A stretch of DNA of 64,000 nucleotides from Vibrio orientalis CIP 102891 = ATCC 33934 (GCF_000176235.1 NZ_ACZV01000005.1:1798001-1862000), one strand, 5' to 3'. Counted from the first letter of the stretch, positions 1-9,232 are shown. Numbers and translations are program-made. The notes: generated from the sequence alone by a model not told the origin.

Positions 1-181
1 CGTTGAAGCAAACCAACTGACCATTTCCAAAGTCGGCTTTTATGGAGAAGCTACGCGCTCGGGTAGCAATTCCAGCTTCAATATCCAAATGATTGACTTT
101 GGTACCGAGGGTCAAAAAGAAGTACTAGAGTCCTTTCCTGTAGACCAAGCAAAGTCAAACGGTTGGGCTATAACAAACTAG
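1..181 (+). CDS. C-terminal end of an unidentified protein (partial)
   Basis: An open frame enters from the left edge (first full codon at base 2) and ends with TAG at 179-181, giving 59 visible residues that finish in WAITN. I do not recognise the family. The visible part is polar, with no membrane segment and no cysteine. The gene converges on the zinc-ribbon gene, whose stop lies only 6 bp away. In the E. coli arrangement other genes sit near ybeL/leuS, so this neighbour may be lineage-specific. That it is coding is inferred from the uninterrupted frame alone. Confidence 0.55.
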   Translation, partial: VEANQLTISKVGFYGEATRSGSNSSFNIQMIDFGTEGQKEVLESFPVDQAKSNGWAITN

Positions 182-187
182 GTTCTT

Positions 188-658
188 TTAAGGGTTTAGA
201 GGCTTACGACTAAACCCTTTATGACCACAGTGAATACACGGAATAATTTCCGTGGGGTGATTATATTGAGTTTTATGCCCACACTCATCACACACTAAGT
301 GCCCTAAACCAATCACTTCACCTGCTTGATAAAGACCTTGATGCTCTAAATCTTGGAACAGCTCCATCCATTCGACCTTGGTTCGGTCGGTGATGTCGAG
401 CAAGCCTTGCCAAATAGAATCAGCAACCATTAGATAAAATGGGCCGCTTTTAGAATCTTCGTAACTATCTGCAAACTCTTTTAAGTCGGATTTTACATAC
501 GCAGACACCAGCGCCATCTCATCTTTGGTCAAGTCGTTGGCTGCTTGAGCCACTTTCCCCGATGTTTCAATCACATGGTTTACTTCATCAGGGCTATGCT
601 TGAGCGTCTCAACCACGTCATCTAGCACCTCTTCATAACCAGCTTTACGTTTTGGCAT
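188..658 (-). CDS. ybeL: YbeL-like zinc-ribbon protein (DUF1451 family)
   Basis: Predicted 156-residue soluble protein of unknown biochemical role. The N-terminal two thirds are acidic and probably helical. The C-terminus carries a zinc ribbon with two knuckles, CDECG and CIHCG, about 20 residues apart. Length and layout fit the YbeL/DUF1451 family, which in enterics also sits beside leuS. An in-frame ATG lies 15 bases upstream, but the ATG at 658 is preferred because GAGGAGG lies a few bases before it. Divergent from leuS and convergent with the partial gene at the left edge. Family call is good; function is unknown. Confidence 0.8.
   Translation of the reverse strand: MPKRKAGYEEVLDDVVETLKHSPDEVNHVIETSGKVAQAANDLTKDEMALVSAYVKSDLKEFADSYEDSKSGPFYLMVADSIWQGLLDITDRTKVEWMELFQDLEHQGLYQAGEVIGLGHLVCDECGHKTQYNHPTEIIPCIHCGHKGFSRKPLNP
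190..219. other. Hairpin spanning the 3' ends of two converging genes
   Basis: AAGGGTTTAG (190-199) and CTAAACCCTT (210-219) form a perfect 10-bp stem with a 10-base loop. It covers the last codons of the zinc-ribbon gene and lies just after the stop of the partial gene at the left edge. There is no good T-run on either side, so a terminator or 3'-end stabiliser role is only a guess. Confidence 0.35.
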
Positions 659-932
659 AGCGAACCTCCTCAAGATTACCTTTTACTTTATCCCCTAAAG
701 AATGAACGTTGCAGTTAGGCAACCTTAACTCTTAGTAAAATAACCAGATCCCTTCCTATAAGCATAGTTCTTCTATGTATTCAGGGGGGAATTTACGTCA
801 TCAACCACGCAGCTACTGCAAGTATGACGGGGATAGCTATTGTTGTACCTCGTTCCTTTAGGTATTCTATGACGATCTATTTAAGTCTGTTCTAACCGAA
901 CTCACAAATTCCAAGATAACCGGACATCATCG

Positions 933-3509
933 ATGCAAGAACAATACAACCCGCAAGATATTGAACAGAAAGTTCAACAGCACTGGGACAACAACAAGAC
1001 CTTTGTTGTAAATGAAGACCCAAACAAAGAAAAATTCTACTGTCTATCTATGTTCCCTTACCCAAGTGGCCGACTGCACATGGGTCACGTGCGTAACTAC
1101 ACTATCGGTGATGTTGTCTCTCGTTTCCAACGCCTACAAGGCAAGAACGTAATGCAGCCAATCGGTTGGGATGCGTTTGGTCTACCTGCAGAGAATGCAG
1201 CGGTAAAAAACAACACTGCACCAGCACCATGGACTTACGAAAACATTGAGTACATGAAGAACCAACTTAAGCTTCTAGGCTTTGGTTACGACTGGAACCG
1301 TGAGTTCGCGACATGTACGCCTGAGTATTACCGCTGGGAACAAGAATTCTTCACTAAGCTTTACGAAAAAGGCCTAGTTTACAAGAAGACCTCTTCTGTT
1401 AACTGGTGTCCAAACGACCAAACAGTACTAGCAAACGAGCAAGTAGAAGACGGTTGCTGCTGGCGTTGTGATACTCCAGTAGAGCAAAAGAAAATCCCAC
1501 AGTGGTTCATTAAAATCACTGAATACGCTCAAGAGCTACTAGACGACCTAGACAACCTTGAAGGTTGGCCTGAAATGGTTAAAACCATGCAGCGCAACTG
1601 GATCGGTCGCTCTGAAGGTGTTGAGCTGTCTTTCGCTGTTAACGGTGAAGAAGCGCCACTAGAAGTGTACACAACTCGTCCTGATACGCTAATGGGTGTG
1701 TCTTACGTTGCTATCGCTGCAGGTCACCCACTTGCAGAGAAAGCATCGCAGAACAATTCTGAGCTTGCCGCATTTGTTGAAGAGTGTCGCAATACCAAAG
1801 TTGCTGAAGCTGAATTAGCAACAATGGAAAAGAAAGGCATGGATACTGGCCTAACCGCTGTTCACCCACTTAACGGTCGCGTTGTTCCTGTTTACGTAGC
1901 AAACTTCGTTCTTATGGATTACGGCACAGGTGCGGTAATGGCAGTTCCTGCTCACGATCAACGTGACTACGAATTCGCAACTAAGTACGGCATCGACATC
2001 ATCCCAGTAATCAAGCCACAAGATGGCTCTGAGCTAGATGTCTCTGAAGCGGCTTACACAGAGAAAGGTGTATTGTTCGATTCAGGCGAATTCGACGGCC
2101 TAGAATTCCAAGCAGCATTCGATGCAATCGCAGCGAAGCTAGAAGCAGAAGGCAAAGGCACTAAGACAGTAAACTTCCGTCTACGTGACTGGGGTGTATC
2201 TCGTCAACGTTACTGGGGCGCACCAATCCCAATGGTCACGACTGAAGACGGTGAAGTTCATCCAGTACCCGCTGACCAACTACCAGTGATTCTTCCAGAA
2301 GACGTGGTAATGGACGGCGTAACTAGTCCAATCAAAGCAGACAAAGAATGGGCGAAGACAACTTTCAACGGCGAACCTGCTCTACGTGAGACAGATACGT
2401 TCGATACCTTCATGGAGTCTTCTTGGTACTACGCGCGCTACTGTTCACCACAAGCTGACGATATCCTAGATCCGGAAAAAGCAAACTACTGGCTACCAGT
2501 AGACCAGTACATCGGTGGTATCGAGCACGCTTGTATGCACCTATTGTACTCTCGTTTCTTCCACAAACTACTACGTGATGCTGGCTACGTAACGTCTGAT
2601 GAACCGTTCAAGCAACTACTATGTCAAGGCATGGTTCTAGCGGATGCGTTCTACCATGAGAACGAGAAAGGCACGAAAGAGTGGGTTGCACCTACTGACG
2701 TTGCTGTAGAGCGTGACGGTAAAGGCCGCATCACTTCTGCAAAAGACAACCAAGGCCGTGACGTTGCTCACTCAGGCATGATCAAAATGTCTAAGTCGAA
2801 AAACAACGGTATCGACCCACAAGAGATGGTAGATAAGTACGGTGCTGACACTGTACGTCTATTCATGATGTTTGCATCACCTGCAGACATGACGCTTGAG
2901 TGGCAAGAGTCTGGTGTTGAAGGTGCAAACCGTTTCCTTAAGCGTGTTTGGAAACTGGTTCACGCTCACTCTTCTAAGGGCGCTGCTGAATCTGTTGACG
3001 TTGCTGCGCTTTCTGGTGACCAAAAAGCACTACGTCGTGATGTTCACAAGACCATCTCGAAAGTAACGGACGATATCGGCCGTCGCCAAACGTTCAACAC
3101 TGCGATCGCTGCAATCATGGAGCTGATGAACAAACTAGCGAAAGCGCCTCAAGAATCAGCACAAGACCGTGCGATCCTTGATGAAGCGCTAAAAGCGGTA
3201 GTTCGCATGCTTTACCCAATGACTCCGCACATCTCTTACGAAATGTGGATTGCTCTTGGCGAATCAAACGTAGACTCAACAACATGGCCGACGTTTGACG
3301 AGAAAGCACTAGTTGAAGACGAGAAGACTATCGTTGTAATGATCAACGGTAAGCTACGTGCGAAGCTAACGGTTGCTGCAGACGCGACAGAAGAGCAAGT
3401 TCGTGAACTTGGTCTAAACGATGAGAACGCTAAAAAGTTCCTAGATGGCTTAACGATCCGCAAAGTTATCTTCGTACCGGGTAAGCTTCTAAACATCGTT
3501 GCTAACTAA
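933..3509 (+). CDS. leuS: Leucine--tRNA ligase
   Basis: Class I aminoacyl-tRNA synthetase that charges tRNA-Leu with leucine in the cytoplasm. The 858-residue length matches bacterial LeuRS. The HIGH-type signature reads HMGH at residues 49-52 and KMSKS lies at 618-622. Between them are the zinc-binding cysteine cluster and the connective-peptide editing domain (TTRPDT near 250), which hydrolyses mischarged tRNA. The ATG at 933 has only a weak GGA ribosome site. The 274 bases upstream (to the divergent zinc-ribbon gene) hold no T-box or other leader that I can recognise. A strong hairpin follows before lptE. Confidence 0.98.
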   Translation: MQEQYNPQDIEQKVQQHWDNNKTFVVNEDPNKEKFYCLSMFPYPSGRLHMGHVRNYTIGDVVSRFQRLQGKNVMQPIGWDAFGLPAENAAVKNNTAPAPWTYENIEYMKNQLKLLGFGYDWNREFATCTPEYYRWEQEFFTKLYEKGLVYKKTSSVNWCPNDQTVLANEQVEDGCCWRCDTPVEQKKIPQWFIKITEYAQELLDDLDNLEGWPEMVKTMQRNWIGRSEGVELSFAVNGEEAPLEVYTTRPDTLMGVSYVAIAAGHPLAEKASQNNSELAAFVEECRNTKVAEAELATMEKKGMDTGLTAVHPLNGRVVPVYVANFVLMDYGTGAVMAVPAHDQRDYEFATKYGIDIIPVIKPQDGSELDVSEAAYTEKGVLFDSGEFDGLEFQAAFDAIAAKLEAEGKGTKTVNFRLRDWGVSRQRYWGAPIPMVTTEDGEVHPVPADQLPVILPEDVVMDGVTSPIKADKEWAKTTFNGEPALRETDTFDTFMESSWYYARYCSPQADDILDPEKANYWLPVDQYIGGIEHACMHLLYSRFFHKLLRDAGYVTSDEPFKQLLCQGMVLADAFYHENEKGTKEWVAPTDVAVERDGKGRITSAKDNQGRDVAHSGMIKMSKSKNNGIDPQEMVDKYGADTVRLFMMFASPADMTLEWQESGVEGANRFLKRVWKLVHAHSSKGAAESVDVAALSGDQKALRRDVHKTISKVTDDIGRRQTFNTAIAAIMELMNKLAKAPQESAQDRAILDEALKAVVRMLYPMTPHISYEMWIALGESNVDSTTWPTFDEKALVEDEKTIVVMINGKLRAKLTVAADATEEQVRELGLNDENAKKFLDGLTIRKVIFVPGKLLNIVAN

Positions 3510-3564
3510 GCACAGTTGCAAACTAGAAAGTACAGCGAACTAATCGCAGATAAGTAAGTCATAT

Positions 3565-3605
3565 GCAGGGTAGCTTTAGTCTATTGAACTAAAGCCTTAC
3601 CCTGC
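3565..3605 (+). terminator. Long hairpin between leuS and lptE (terminator-like)
   Basis: The arm GCAGGGTAGCTTTAGT (3565-3580) pairs with 3588-3605 around a 7-base loop, with only a 2-base bulge on the right arm, giving about 16 bp. It is followed by ACTATTTATCTT rather than a clean T-run, so it may be a weak terminator, an attenuator or a 3' stabiliser of leuS mRNA. Confidence 0.5.
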
Positions 3606-3688
3606 ACTATTTATCTTAAGGTTTTAGTCTCCAGTGTGAGCCATAGAATCGTAAGATAAATATTCCAATAATCGAGAGCCCTATATCC

Positions 3689-4339
3689 ATGTTTCATAGC
3701 GCATCACGCCTGATCTCAAAGTCATCAATCAAGCTTACCAGTGTTGTTCTAATGGCAAGTCTTCTATCGGCTTGCGGTTTCCATCTTCGCGGTGATTACT
3801 CTGTCCCAGAAGAGCTAGAAACAATGTCTCTAACCAGCTACGACCAATACAGTACTTTCACTCGAATGATGAAAGGTCAATTGCGCATGAGTGAGATTGA
3901 AGTCGTCGCACCGGCAGAGAACGTACCTAACCTGCATCTCTTAAGCGAAGGGGTTGGCGAACGTACGCTTTCTCTTTACCAAAACACTCGCGCAGCAGAA
4001 AAAGAGCTGACTTTCCGTGCCTCTTACCGTGTGACACTTCCGGAGCTAGGGGCAAAAACGTTCTCCACTAGCGTAACCCGTAGTTACCTTGATAACCCGC
4101 TAACGGCACTGGCAAAGTCGGTAGAACGAGACATGATTGAAGACGAGATGCGTAAACTTGCCGCGACACAAATCATTCGTCAAATGGGTCGCCTAAGAGC
4201 AGATATTGAAGCGAATGAACTGCTTGAGCAAGAACAAGAAGCGCAACTGAAAGCGGAAGAAGAGCAATACCGAGTGAAAACTTTCTACTCAGAGGATTCT
4301 CAAGGTCAAACCACTTCTGAAGCGCCAGTGAATCAGTAA
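3689..4339 (+). CDS. lptE: LPS-assembly lipoprotein LptE
   Basis: Outer-membrane lipoprotein that plugs the LptD barrel and helps insert LPS into the outer leaflet. The 216-residue product has a long signal peptide ending in a lipobox (LLSAC, lipidated Cys29), followed by GFHLRG, the hallmark start of mature LptE (RlpB). The C-terminus from about residue 170 is Glu/Gln-rich and probably helical. holA starts 5 bp after the stop, so the two are co-transcribed, as in other gammaproteobacteria. The gap of 179 bp to leuS contains a strong hairpin. Confidence 0.93.
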   Translation: MFHSASRLISKSSIKLTSVVLMASLLSACGFHLRGDYSVPEELETMSLTSYDQYSTFTRMMKGQLRMSEIEVVAPAENVPNLHLLSEGVGERTLSLYQNTRAAEKELTFRASYRVTLPELGAKTFSTSVTRSYLDNPLTALAKSVERDMIEDEMRKLAATQIIRQMGRLRADIEANELLEQEQEAQLKAEEEQYRVKTFYSEDSQGQTTSEAPVNQ

Positions 4340-4344
4340 TTATT

Positions 4345-5358
4345 ATGCGAATTTTCGCCGATCGTTTAGTGGAGCAGCTCAATAAGCAGCTCCACCCTAC
4401 TTATCTAATCTTTGGCAGTGAACCACTGCTTATTCAAGAATCTCGTCAAGCGATTCAAAAAGCCGCTTTCGCGCAGGGGTTTGAAGAACGTCACCGCTTT
4501 GCTATCGATAACTCGTTTGATTGGAACGCCGTTTATGACTGCTGCCAAGCAATGAGTCTATTCTCAGCCCAGCAGATCATTGAGCTTGAACTGCCCGAGT
4601 CTGGCGTTAATGCCGGCATTGCCAAAGAACTGATTTCAGTCTCAGAGATGCTGCATAGCGATATTATCTTTGTACTGATTGGTAGCAAACTGACCAAAGC
4701 TCAAGAGAATGCTAAATGGTTTAAAGCTTTGGCAAATAATGGCTGTTGGGTGAACTGCTTAACCCCTGATATTCAAAGGTTGCCCCAGTTTGTTCAAGCT
4801 CGTTGCCGTGCATTAAACCTAAAGCCGGATCAAGAAGCCGTTCAAATGCTTGCTCAGTGGCATGAGGGCAACTTGTTCGCATTAACCCAGAGTCTTGAGA
4901 AACTAGCCTTACAATACCCTGATGGCATATTAAACCTAGTCAGACTGGAAGAGTCACTAAGTCGCCATAACCACTTTACCGCTTTTCACTGGATTGATGC
5001 TCTACTTGCGGGTAAAGCAAAGCGCTCACAAAGAATACTCCGCCAACTGGAAGCAGAAGGCGTTGAAAGTGTCATTTTGATCCGTACGGTGCAAAAAGAG
5101 CTCACCCAACTTTTGAATATGGCCAATCAAATCCAGCTCAAGCCAATTGGACAGGTATTTGAGAGTTATCGTATTTGGCAATCAAAGCGCCCACTCTATT
5201 CATCGGCGCTAAACCGATTAACACCACGAAAAATAATTCAATTACTACAACTATTAGCCAAAATAGAATTACTGGTAAAAACTCAGTACGATCAATCAAG
5301 CTGGCCACTACTTCACCAGTTGAGTACCGAGATTTGCCTGCCGCAAGTGAAGCTATAA
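4345..5358 (+). CDS. holA: DNA polymerase III delta subunit
   Basis: Clamp-loader subunit that opens the beta sliding clamp. It is 337 residues, the usual length. The N-terminal part reads as the HolA AAA+-like domain (YLIFGSEPLLIQES, the conserved start of delta). No functional Walker A is expected in delta and none is seen. It follows lptE by 5 bp. In E. coli nadD and cobC follow holA; here rsfS follows after 72 bp and nadD is absent. Confidence 0.95.
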   Translation: MRIFADRLVEQLNKQLHPTYLIFGSEPLLIQESRQAIQKAAFAQGFEERHRFAIDNSFDWNAVYDCCQAMSLFSAQQIIELELPESGVNAGIAKELISVSEMLHSDIIFVLIGSKLTKAQENAKWFKALANNGCWVNCLTPDIQRLPQFVQARCRALNLKPDQEAVQMLAQWHEGNLFALTQSLEKLALQYPDGILNLVRLEESLSRHNHFTAFHWIDALLAGKAKRSQRILRQLEAEGVESVILIRTVQKELTQLLNMANQIQLKPIGQVFESYRIWQSKRPLYSSALNRLTPRKIIQLLQLLAKIELLVKTQYDQSSWPLLHQLSTEICLPQVKL

Positions 5359-5364
5359 AAAGCG

Positions 5365-5373
5365 TGATATACT
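5365..5373 (+). promoter_or_regulatory. Candidate extended -10 promoter for the rsfS-mrdA-rlpA operon
   Basis: TG at 5365-5366 followed by one base and TATACT at 5368-5373 forms an extended -10 element in the 72-bp holA-rsfS gap. No convincing -35 is present, which extended -10 promoters tolerate. It would serve rsfS, rlmH, mrdA, mrdB and rlpA. Confidence 0.4.
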
Positions 5374-5430
5374 TCGCCGCCAAAAATTAGAAAACCGCTA
5401 CAACAGCGTAACATCAACGAGGACAACACC

Positions 5431-5748
5431 TTGCAACTTGAAGAGTTAAATAACTTCCTAGTCGACAAAGTAGATGACATGAAAGCCCAAGACATCAAAA
5501 CGATTGATGTACAGGGTAAATCAAGCATTACCGATTTTATGATCGTGTGTACGGGCACGTCGAAACGTCACGTGGCTTCTATCGCTGAGCACGTTGCAAA
5601 AGAATCAAAAATGGCTGGTATGGAACCTCTTGGTATTGATGGTGAAGCAGAAGGTGAGTGGGTTGTTGTAGACATGGGCACAACCATAATTCACGTGATG
5701 CAAGAAGAACAACGAGAGCTTTACCAACTTGAAAAGCTTTGGGGCTAA
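5431..5748 (+). CDS. rsfS: Ribosome silencing factor RsfS
   Basis: Binds ribosomal protein L14 (uL14) on the large subunit and blocks joining with the small subunit in slow growth. 105 residues of the Iojap/RsfS family, with the conserved core around ITDFMIVCTGTSKRHV and the C-terminal HVMQEEQRELYQLEKLWG. The start appears to be TTG at 5431: GAGGA lies about 8 bases upstream, and no in-frame ATG gives a full-length N-terminus. rlmH follows by 3 bp, as in most bacteria. Confidence 0.94.
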   Translation: MQLEELNNFLVDKVDDMKAQDIKTIDVQGKSSITDFMIVCTGTSKRHVASIAEHVAKESKMAGMEPLGIDGEAEGEWVVVDMGTTIIHVMQEEQRELYQLEKLWG

Positions 5749-5751
5749 TCA

Positions 5752-6222
5752 ATGAAGATACAATTGATTGCCGTTGGCACTAAAATGCCAAAGTGGGTCG
5801 AAGAAGGCTTTCAAGAGTACAAACGCCGCTTCCCACATGACATGCCACTAGAGCTTGTTGAAATTTCAGCCGGAAAACGCGGAAAAAATGCCGACATTGC
5901 AAGGATTCTGCAAAAAGAAGGCGAGGCAATGCTGGCAGCCGTGCCAAAAGGCAATCGAATTGTTACTCTCGACATCCCTGGTAAAAAGTGGGATACACCG
6001 CAACTAGCGGAACAACTAGAGAGCTGGAAGCTCGACGGGCGTGATGTATCGATCCTTATCGGTGGTCCAGAAGGTCTGGCTCCCGCTTGTAAAGCGGCCG
6101 CCGACCAAAGCTGGTCGCTATCAGCACTAACGTTGCCACACCCGTTAGTGCGTATTGTCATGGCAGAAAGTTTATACCGAGCGTGGAGCATTACCGCTAA
6201 CCACCCGTACCACCGAGAATAA
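5752..6222 (+). CDS. rlmH: 23S rRNA (pseudouridine1915-N3)-methyltransferase
   Basis: SPOUT-class methyltransferase that methylates pseudouridine 1915 of 23S rRNA on assembled ribosomes. 156 residues, the standard length. The SAM-binding trefoil knot is visible as ILIGGPEGL and the C-terminus as LPHPLVRIVMAESLYRAWSI, then HPYHRE, a signature end for RlmH (YbeA). It sits between rsfS (3 bp) and mrdA (6 bp) in one operon. Confidence 0.97.
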   Translation: MKIQLIAVGTKMPKWVEEGFQEYKRRFPHDMPLELVEISAGKRGKNADIARILQKEGEAMLAAVPKGNRIVTLDIPGKKWDTPQLAEQLESWKLDGRDVSILIGGPEGLAPACKAAADQSWSLSALTLPHPLVRIVMAESLYRAWSITANHPYHRE

Positions 6223-6228
6223 CCATAG

Positions 6229-8109
6229 ATGTTACGAAAGCGTACCCAGATAAGGGATTACCATGAGGAAGCGCGGCTATTTAAGAGTCGCGCTGTTGTC
6301 GCTTTCATTGGTATCGTTACGATGATGGGACTTCTGGTTACCAACCTATACAATATCCAGATCAACCAATATCAAGATTATAAAACTCGTTCTAACGATA
6401 ACCGAATCAAAGTGGTTCCTATTGCACCCAACCGCGGGTTAATTTACGACCGCAATGGTAACCTATTAGCTGAAAACCGCCCGGTATTCAGCCTTGAAAT
6501 CACGCCTGAAAAAATAGAAGACATGGATGACACCATCCAACGTCTACAAAAGATCCTAACGATTACCCCAGAGCAAGTTGAACGTTTTGAGAAAGAGCGC
6601 CGTCAAACACGTCGCTTTAAGTCGGTCCCAATCCTGACTCAGTTAACTCAGGATCAAGCCGCGAAGTTTTCCGTTAATCAGTACAAGTTCCCCGGCGTTT
6701 CAATTAATGCCGCATTAAAACGTCACTACCCGTATGGCGAAGTACTCACGCACGTTATTGGCTATGTGTCACGTATCAATGACCGTGACATGCAGAGACT
6801 TATTCGAGAAGAGAAAGATGCAAACTACCAAGCGACACGAGACATCGGTAAGCTTGGCATTGAACGCTACTATGAAGATCTTCTCCACGGCACAGCGGGT
6901 TATCAAGAGGTCGAAGTCAACAGCCGCGGCCGAGTGATTCGCACACTTAAATACGTACCACCTGAACCAGGAAAAGACATTGTTCTTAACTTAGATATCG
7001 ATTTACAGATCTATATCCATGAACTTCTTGCTGGTCGTCGCGGCAGCGCTGTTGTACTCGATCCTGAAGACAATGGCGTGTTAGCGATGGTGTCGAGCCC
7101 GAGTTACGACCCCAACGCGTTTGTACACGGCATTTCAAGTAAAAATTATAGCGCGCTACTCAATGATATAAATCGTCCTCTGGTGAATCGTGCAACACTA
7201 GGTATCTATCCACCAGCGTCAACCATCAAGCCATTTATGGCAGTGGCAGCCCTACAAGAAGGGGTCATCACACCTTATACCACTCGAAACGACCCTGGTT
7301 ACTGGAAGATTCCAAACTCAAAAACTCGTCCATTCCGTGACTGGTTAGCATGGGGACATGGCAAAGTCGATATCGTGAAGTCGATTGAAGAATCAGTGGA
7401 TACTTTCTTCTACCAGATTGCCTATGACATGGGGATTGATCGAATCTCTCGCTGGATGATGATGTTTGGCTTTGGTGACTACACCGGTATTGATATCTAC
7501 GAAGAGAGCAAGGCTAATATGCCAACCCGTGATTGGAAAATGGCCCGTCACCGTGTGCCTTGGTATCAAGGTGATACCATTCCTGTAGGTATCGGGCAAG
7601 GTTACTGGACCGCAACGCCGATGCAAATCGCTAAAGCAACTTCTGTTTTAGTCAAACGCGGGGAAGTTGTCGCACCACACCTATTACGTGCAACGATTGA
7701 AAATAGCGAACGATTCGAACAGCAACAACTGTCAGACATCGAAACCTACCCGCCGATTACTGGGGTAAAGGAGCGCTACTGGGATATAGCCGTAGAAGGC
7801 ATGCGTCTGGTTAACCACGGTAAGAAAGGTACGGCGCGCCGAGCATTTTACAAAACGGAATATGTCAGTGCCGGAAAATCAGGTACTGCACAAGTCTTTG
7901 GCCTAGCTGAAGATGAAGAATATAACGCGGATGAAATCGCAGAGCACTTACGAGATCACGCACTATTTACTGGCTTTGCACCAATTGACGATCCGAAACT
8001 CATCGTCACGATCGTATTGGAAAATGCAGGTGGTGGTTCCTCTCAAGGCGGTCCTGTGGTGAGACGGATTTTTGACCACGCGTTAGTTGAAGATCAAAAG
8101 GCAAATTAA
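6229..8109 (+). CDS. mrdA: Penicillin-binding protein 2, rod-shape peptidoglycan transpeptidase
   Basis: Inner-membrane class B PBP that cross-links peptidoglycan during cell elongation, paired with RodA. 626 residues. One N-terminal membrane segment (about 24-44), then the dimerisation domain, then the transpeptidase domain. The catalytic serine is Ser331 in STIK, and the KSGT box is at 550-553. Both match E. coli PBP2 in position. The stop is 1 bp before the preferred mrdB start, so the two are translated together. Target of mecillinam in the family. Confidence 0.97.
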   Translation: MLRKRTQIRDYHEEARLFKSRAVVAFIGIVTMMGLLVTNLYNIQINQYQDYKTRSNDNRIKVVPIAPNRGLIYDRNGNLLAENRPVFSLEITPEKIEDMDDTIQRLQKILTITPEQVERFEKERRQTRRFKSVPILTQLTQDQAAKFSVNQYKFPGVSINAALKRHYPYGEVLTHVIGYVSRINDRDMQRLIREEKDANYQATRDIGKLGIERYYEDLLHGTAGYQEVEVNSRGRVIRTLKYVPPEPGKDIVLNLDIDLQIYIHELLAGRRGSAVVLDPEDNGVLAMVSSPSYDPNAFVHGISSKNYSALLNDINRPLVNRATLGIYPPASTIKPFMAVAALQEGVITPYTTRNDPGYWKIPNSKTRPFRDWLAWGHGKVDIVKSIEESVDTFFYQIAYDMGIDRISRWMMMFGFGDYTGIDIYEESKANMPTRDWKMARHRVPWYQGDTIPVGIGQGYWTATPMQIAKATSVLVKRGEVVAPHLLRATIENSERFEQQQLSDIETYPPITGVKERYWDIAVEGMRLVNHGKKGTARRAFYKTEYVSAGKSGTAQVFGLAEDEEYNADEIAEHLRDHALFTGFAPIDDPKLIVTIVLENAGGGSSQGGPVVRRIFDHALVEDQKAN

Positions 8110-8110
8110 T

Positions 8111-9232
8111 ATGGATTTAAATCCAGCAACTGGTGAAAACCGCGTTCTATTTGAACGCTTCCACCTAGACTTACCATTGCTACTTGGCATTCTTGCACTA
8201 ATGGGGTTTGGCCTCGTGGTGATGTACAGTGCGAGCGGACAAAGTCTGGCGATGATGGACCGCCAAGCGATGCGTATGGGTCTATCGCTTGGTGTGATGC
8301 TGATCCTCGCACAAATCCCACCTCGTACTTATGAAGCCTTGGCTCCGTTGATGTTTGTCGGTGGCGTGGTTTTACTGCTTGGGGTACTGTTCTTTGGCGA
8401 AGCTTCCAAAGGTGCTCAACGCTGGCTGAATTTAGGTTTTATCCGTTTTCAGCCCTCGGAACTCCTAAAACTTGCGGTTCCATTGATGATCGCTCGCTAT
8501 ATTGGTAAGCGCCCACTACCTCCAACATTCCAAACGTTAGTGATCTCTTTGGTGATGGTATTTGTGCCAACCATTTTGATCGCTAAACAGCCTGACTTAG
8601 GTACGTCAATCCTTATCGCAGCATCTGGTATCTTTGTTATTTTCCTTGCTGGTATTAGCTGGAAGATCATCTTTGCCGCCGCTTGTGGTCTAGGCGCATT
8701 TCTACCAATACTGTGGTTCTTCTTGATGCGTGAGTATCAAAAAGTCAGGGTAAGAACACTGTTCAACCCAGAGTCCGATCCGCTTGGGGCTGGCTACCAC
8801 ATTATTCAAAGTAAAATCGCGATTGGTTCAGGTGGTATCTCTGGCAAGGGGTGGTTGCAAGGTACTCAGTCTCAGCTTGAGTTTTTACCCGAGCGACACA
8901 CAGACTTTATCTTCGCTGTTATTGCTGAAGAATGGGGCCTGATTGGCATCTTGCTCCTCCTCAGTCTGTATTTATTTATCATTGGACGAGGTTTGGTATT
9001 AGCGAGTAAAGCTCAGACCGCCTTCGGCCGAATGATGGCAGGAAGTATCGTATTAAGCTTCTTCGTCTATGTGTTCGTTAATATTGGTATGGTCAGTGGC
9101 ATCTTGCCAGTAGTGGGGGTTCCACTACCTCTTATCAGTTACGGTGGTACATCCATGGTGACCCTAATGGCTGGCTTTGGCATCTTAATGTCGATTCATA
9201 CCCACAGAAAAGCATTCTCTAAGGCAATATAA
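8111..9232 (+). CDS. mrdB: Rod-shape SEDS peptidoglycan glycosyltransferase RodA
   Basis: Polytopic SEDS-family enzyme that polymerises lipid II into glycan strands for lateral wall growth. The preferred start is the ATG at 8111 (373 residues) with AAGG at 8098-8101. A TTG 24 bases earlier overlaps mrdA and is less likely. About ten membrane segments. The conserved SEDS sequences QPDLGTS, FLPERHTDFIFAVIAEEWG and the late PLISYGGTS are present. The stop overlaps the rlpA start by one base. Confidence 0.97.
   Translation: MDLNPATGENRVLFERFHLDLPLLLGILALMGFGLVVMYSASGQSLAMMDRQAMRMGLSLGVMLILAQIPPRTYEALAPLMFVGGVVLLLGVLFFGEASKGAQRWLNLGFIRFQPSELLKLAVPLMIARYIGKRPLPPTFQTLVISLVMVFVPTILIAKQPDLGTSILIAASGIFVIFLAGISWKIIFAAACGLGAFLPILWFFLMREYQKVRVRTLFNPESDPLGAGYHIIQSKIAIGSGGISGKGWLQGTQSQLEFLPERHTDFIFAVIAEEWGLIGILLLLSLYLFIIGRGLVLASKAQTAFGRMMAGSIVLSFFVYVFVNIGMVSGILPVVGVPLPLISYGGTSMVTLMAGFGILMSIHTHRKAFSKAI

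Noticed and set aside
824..895. 24-codon frame before leuS as a leucine leader peptide
   Set aside because: It has only two leucine codons (TTA, CTG), no run of them, no clear ribosome site, and no alternative terminator hairpin follows.
3115..3496. Antisense frames inside leuS and similar shadow frames in dnaE, bamA, fadE and proS
   Set aside because: They overlap strongly supported genes entirely and follow from the codon pattern on the opposite strand; no ribosome site or family similarity.
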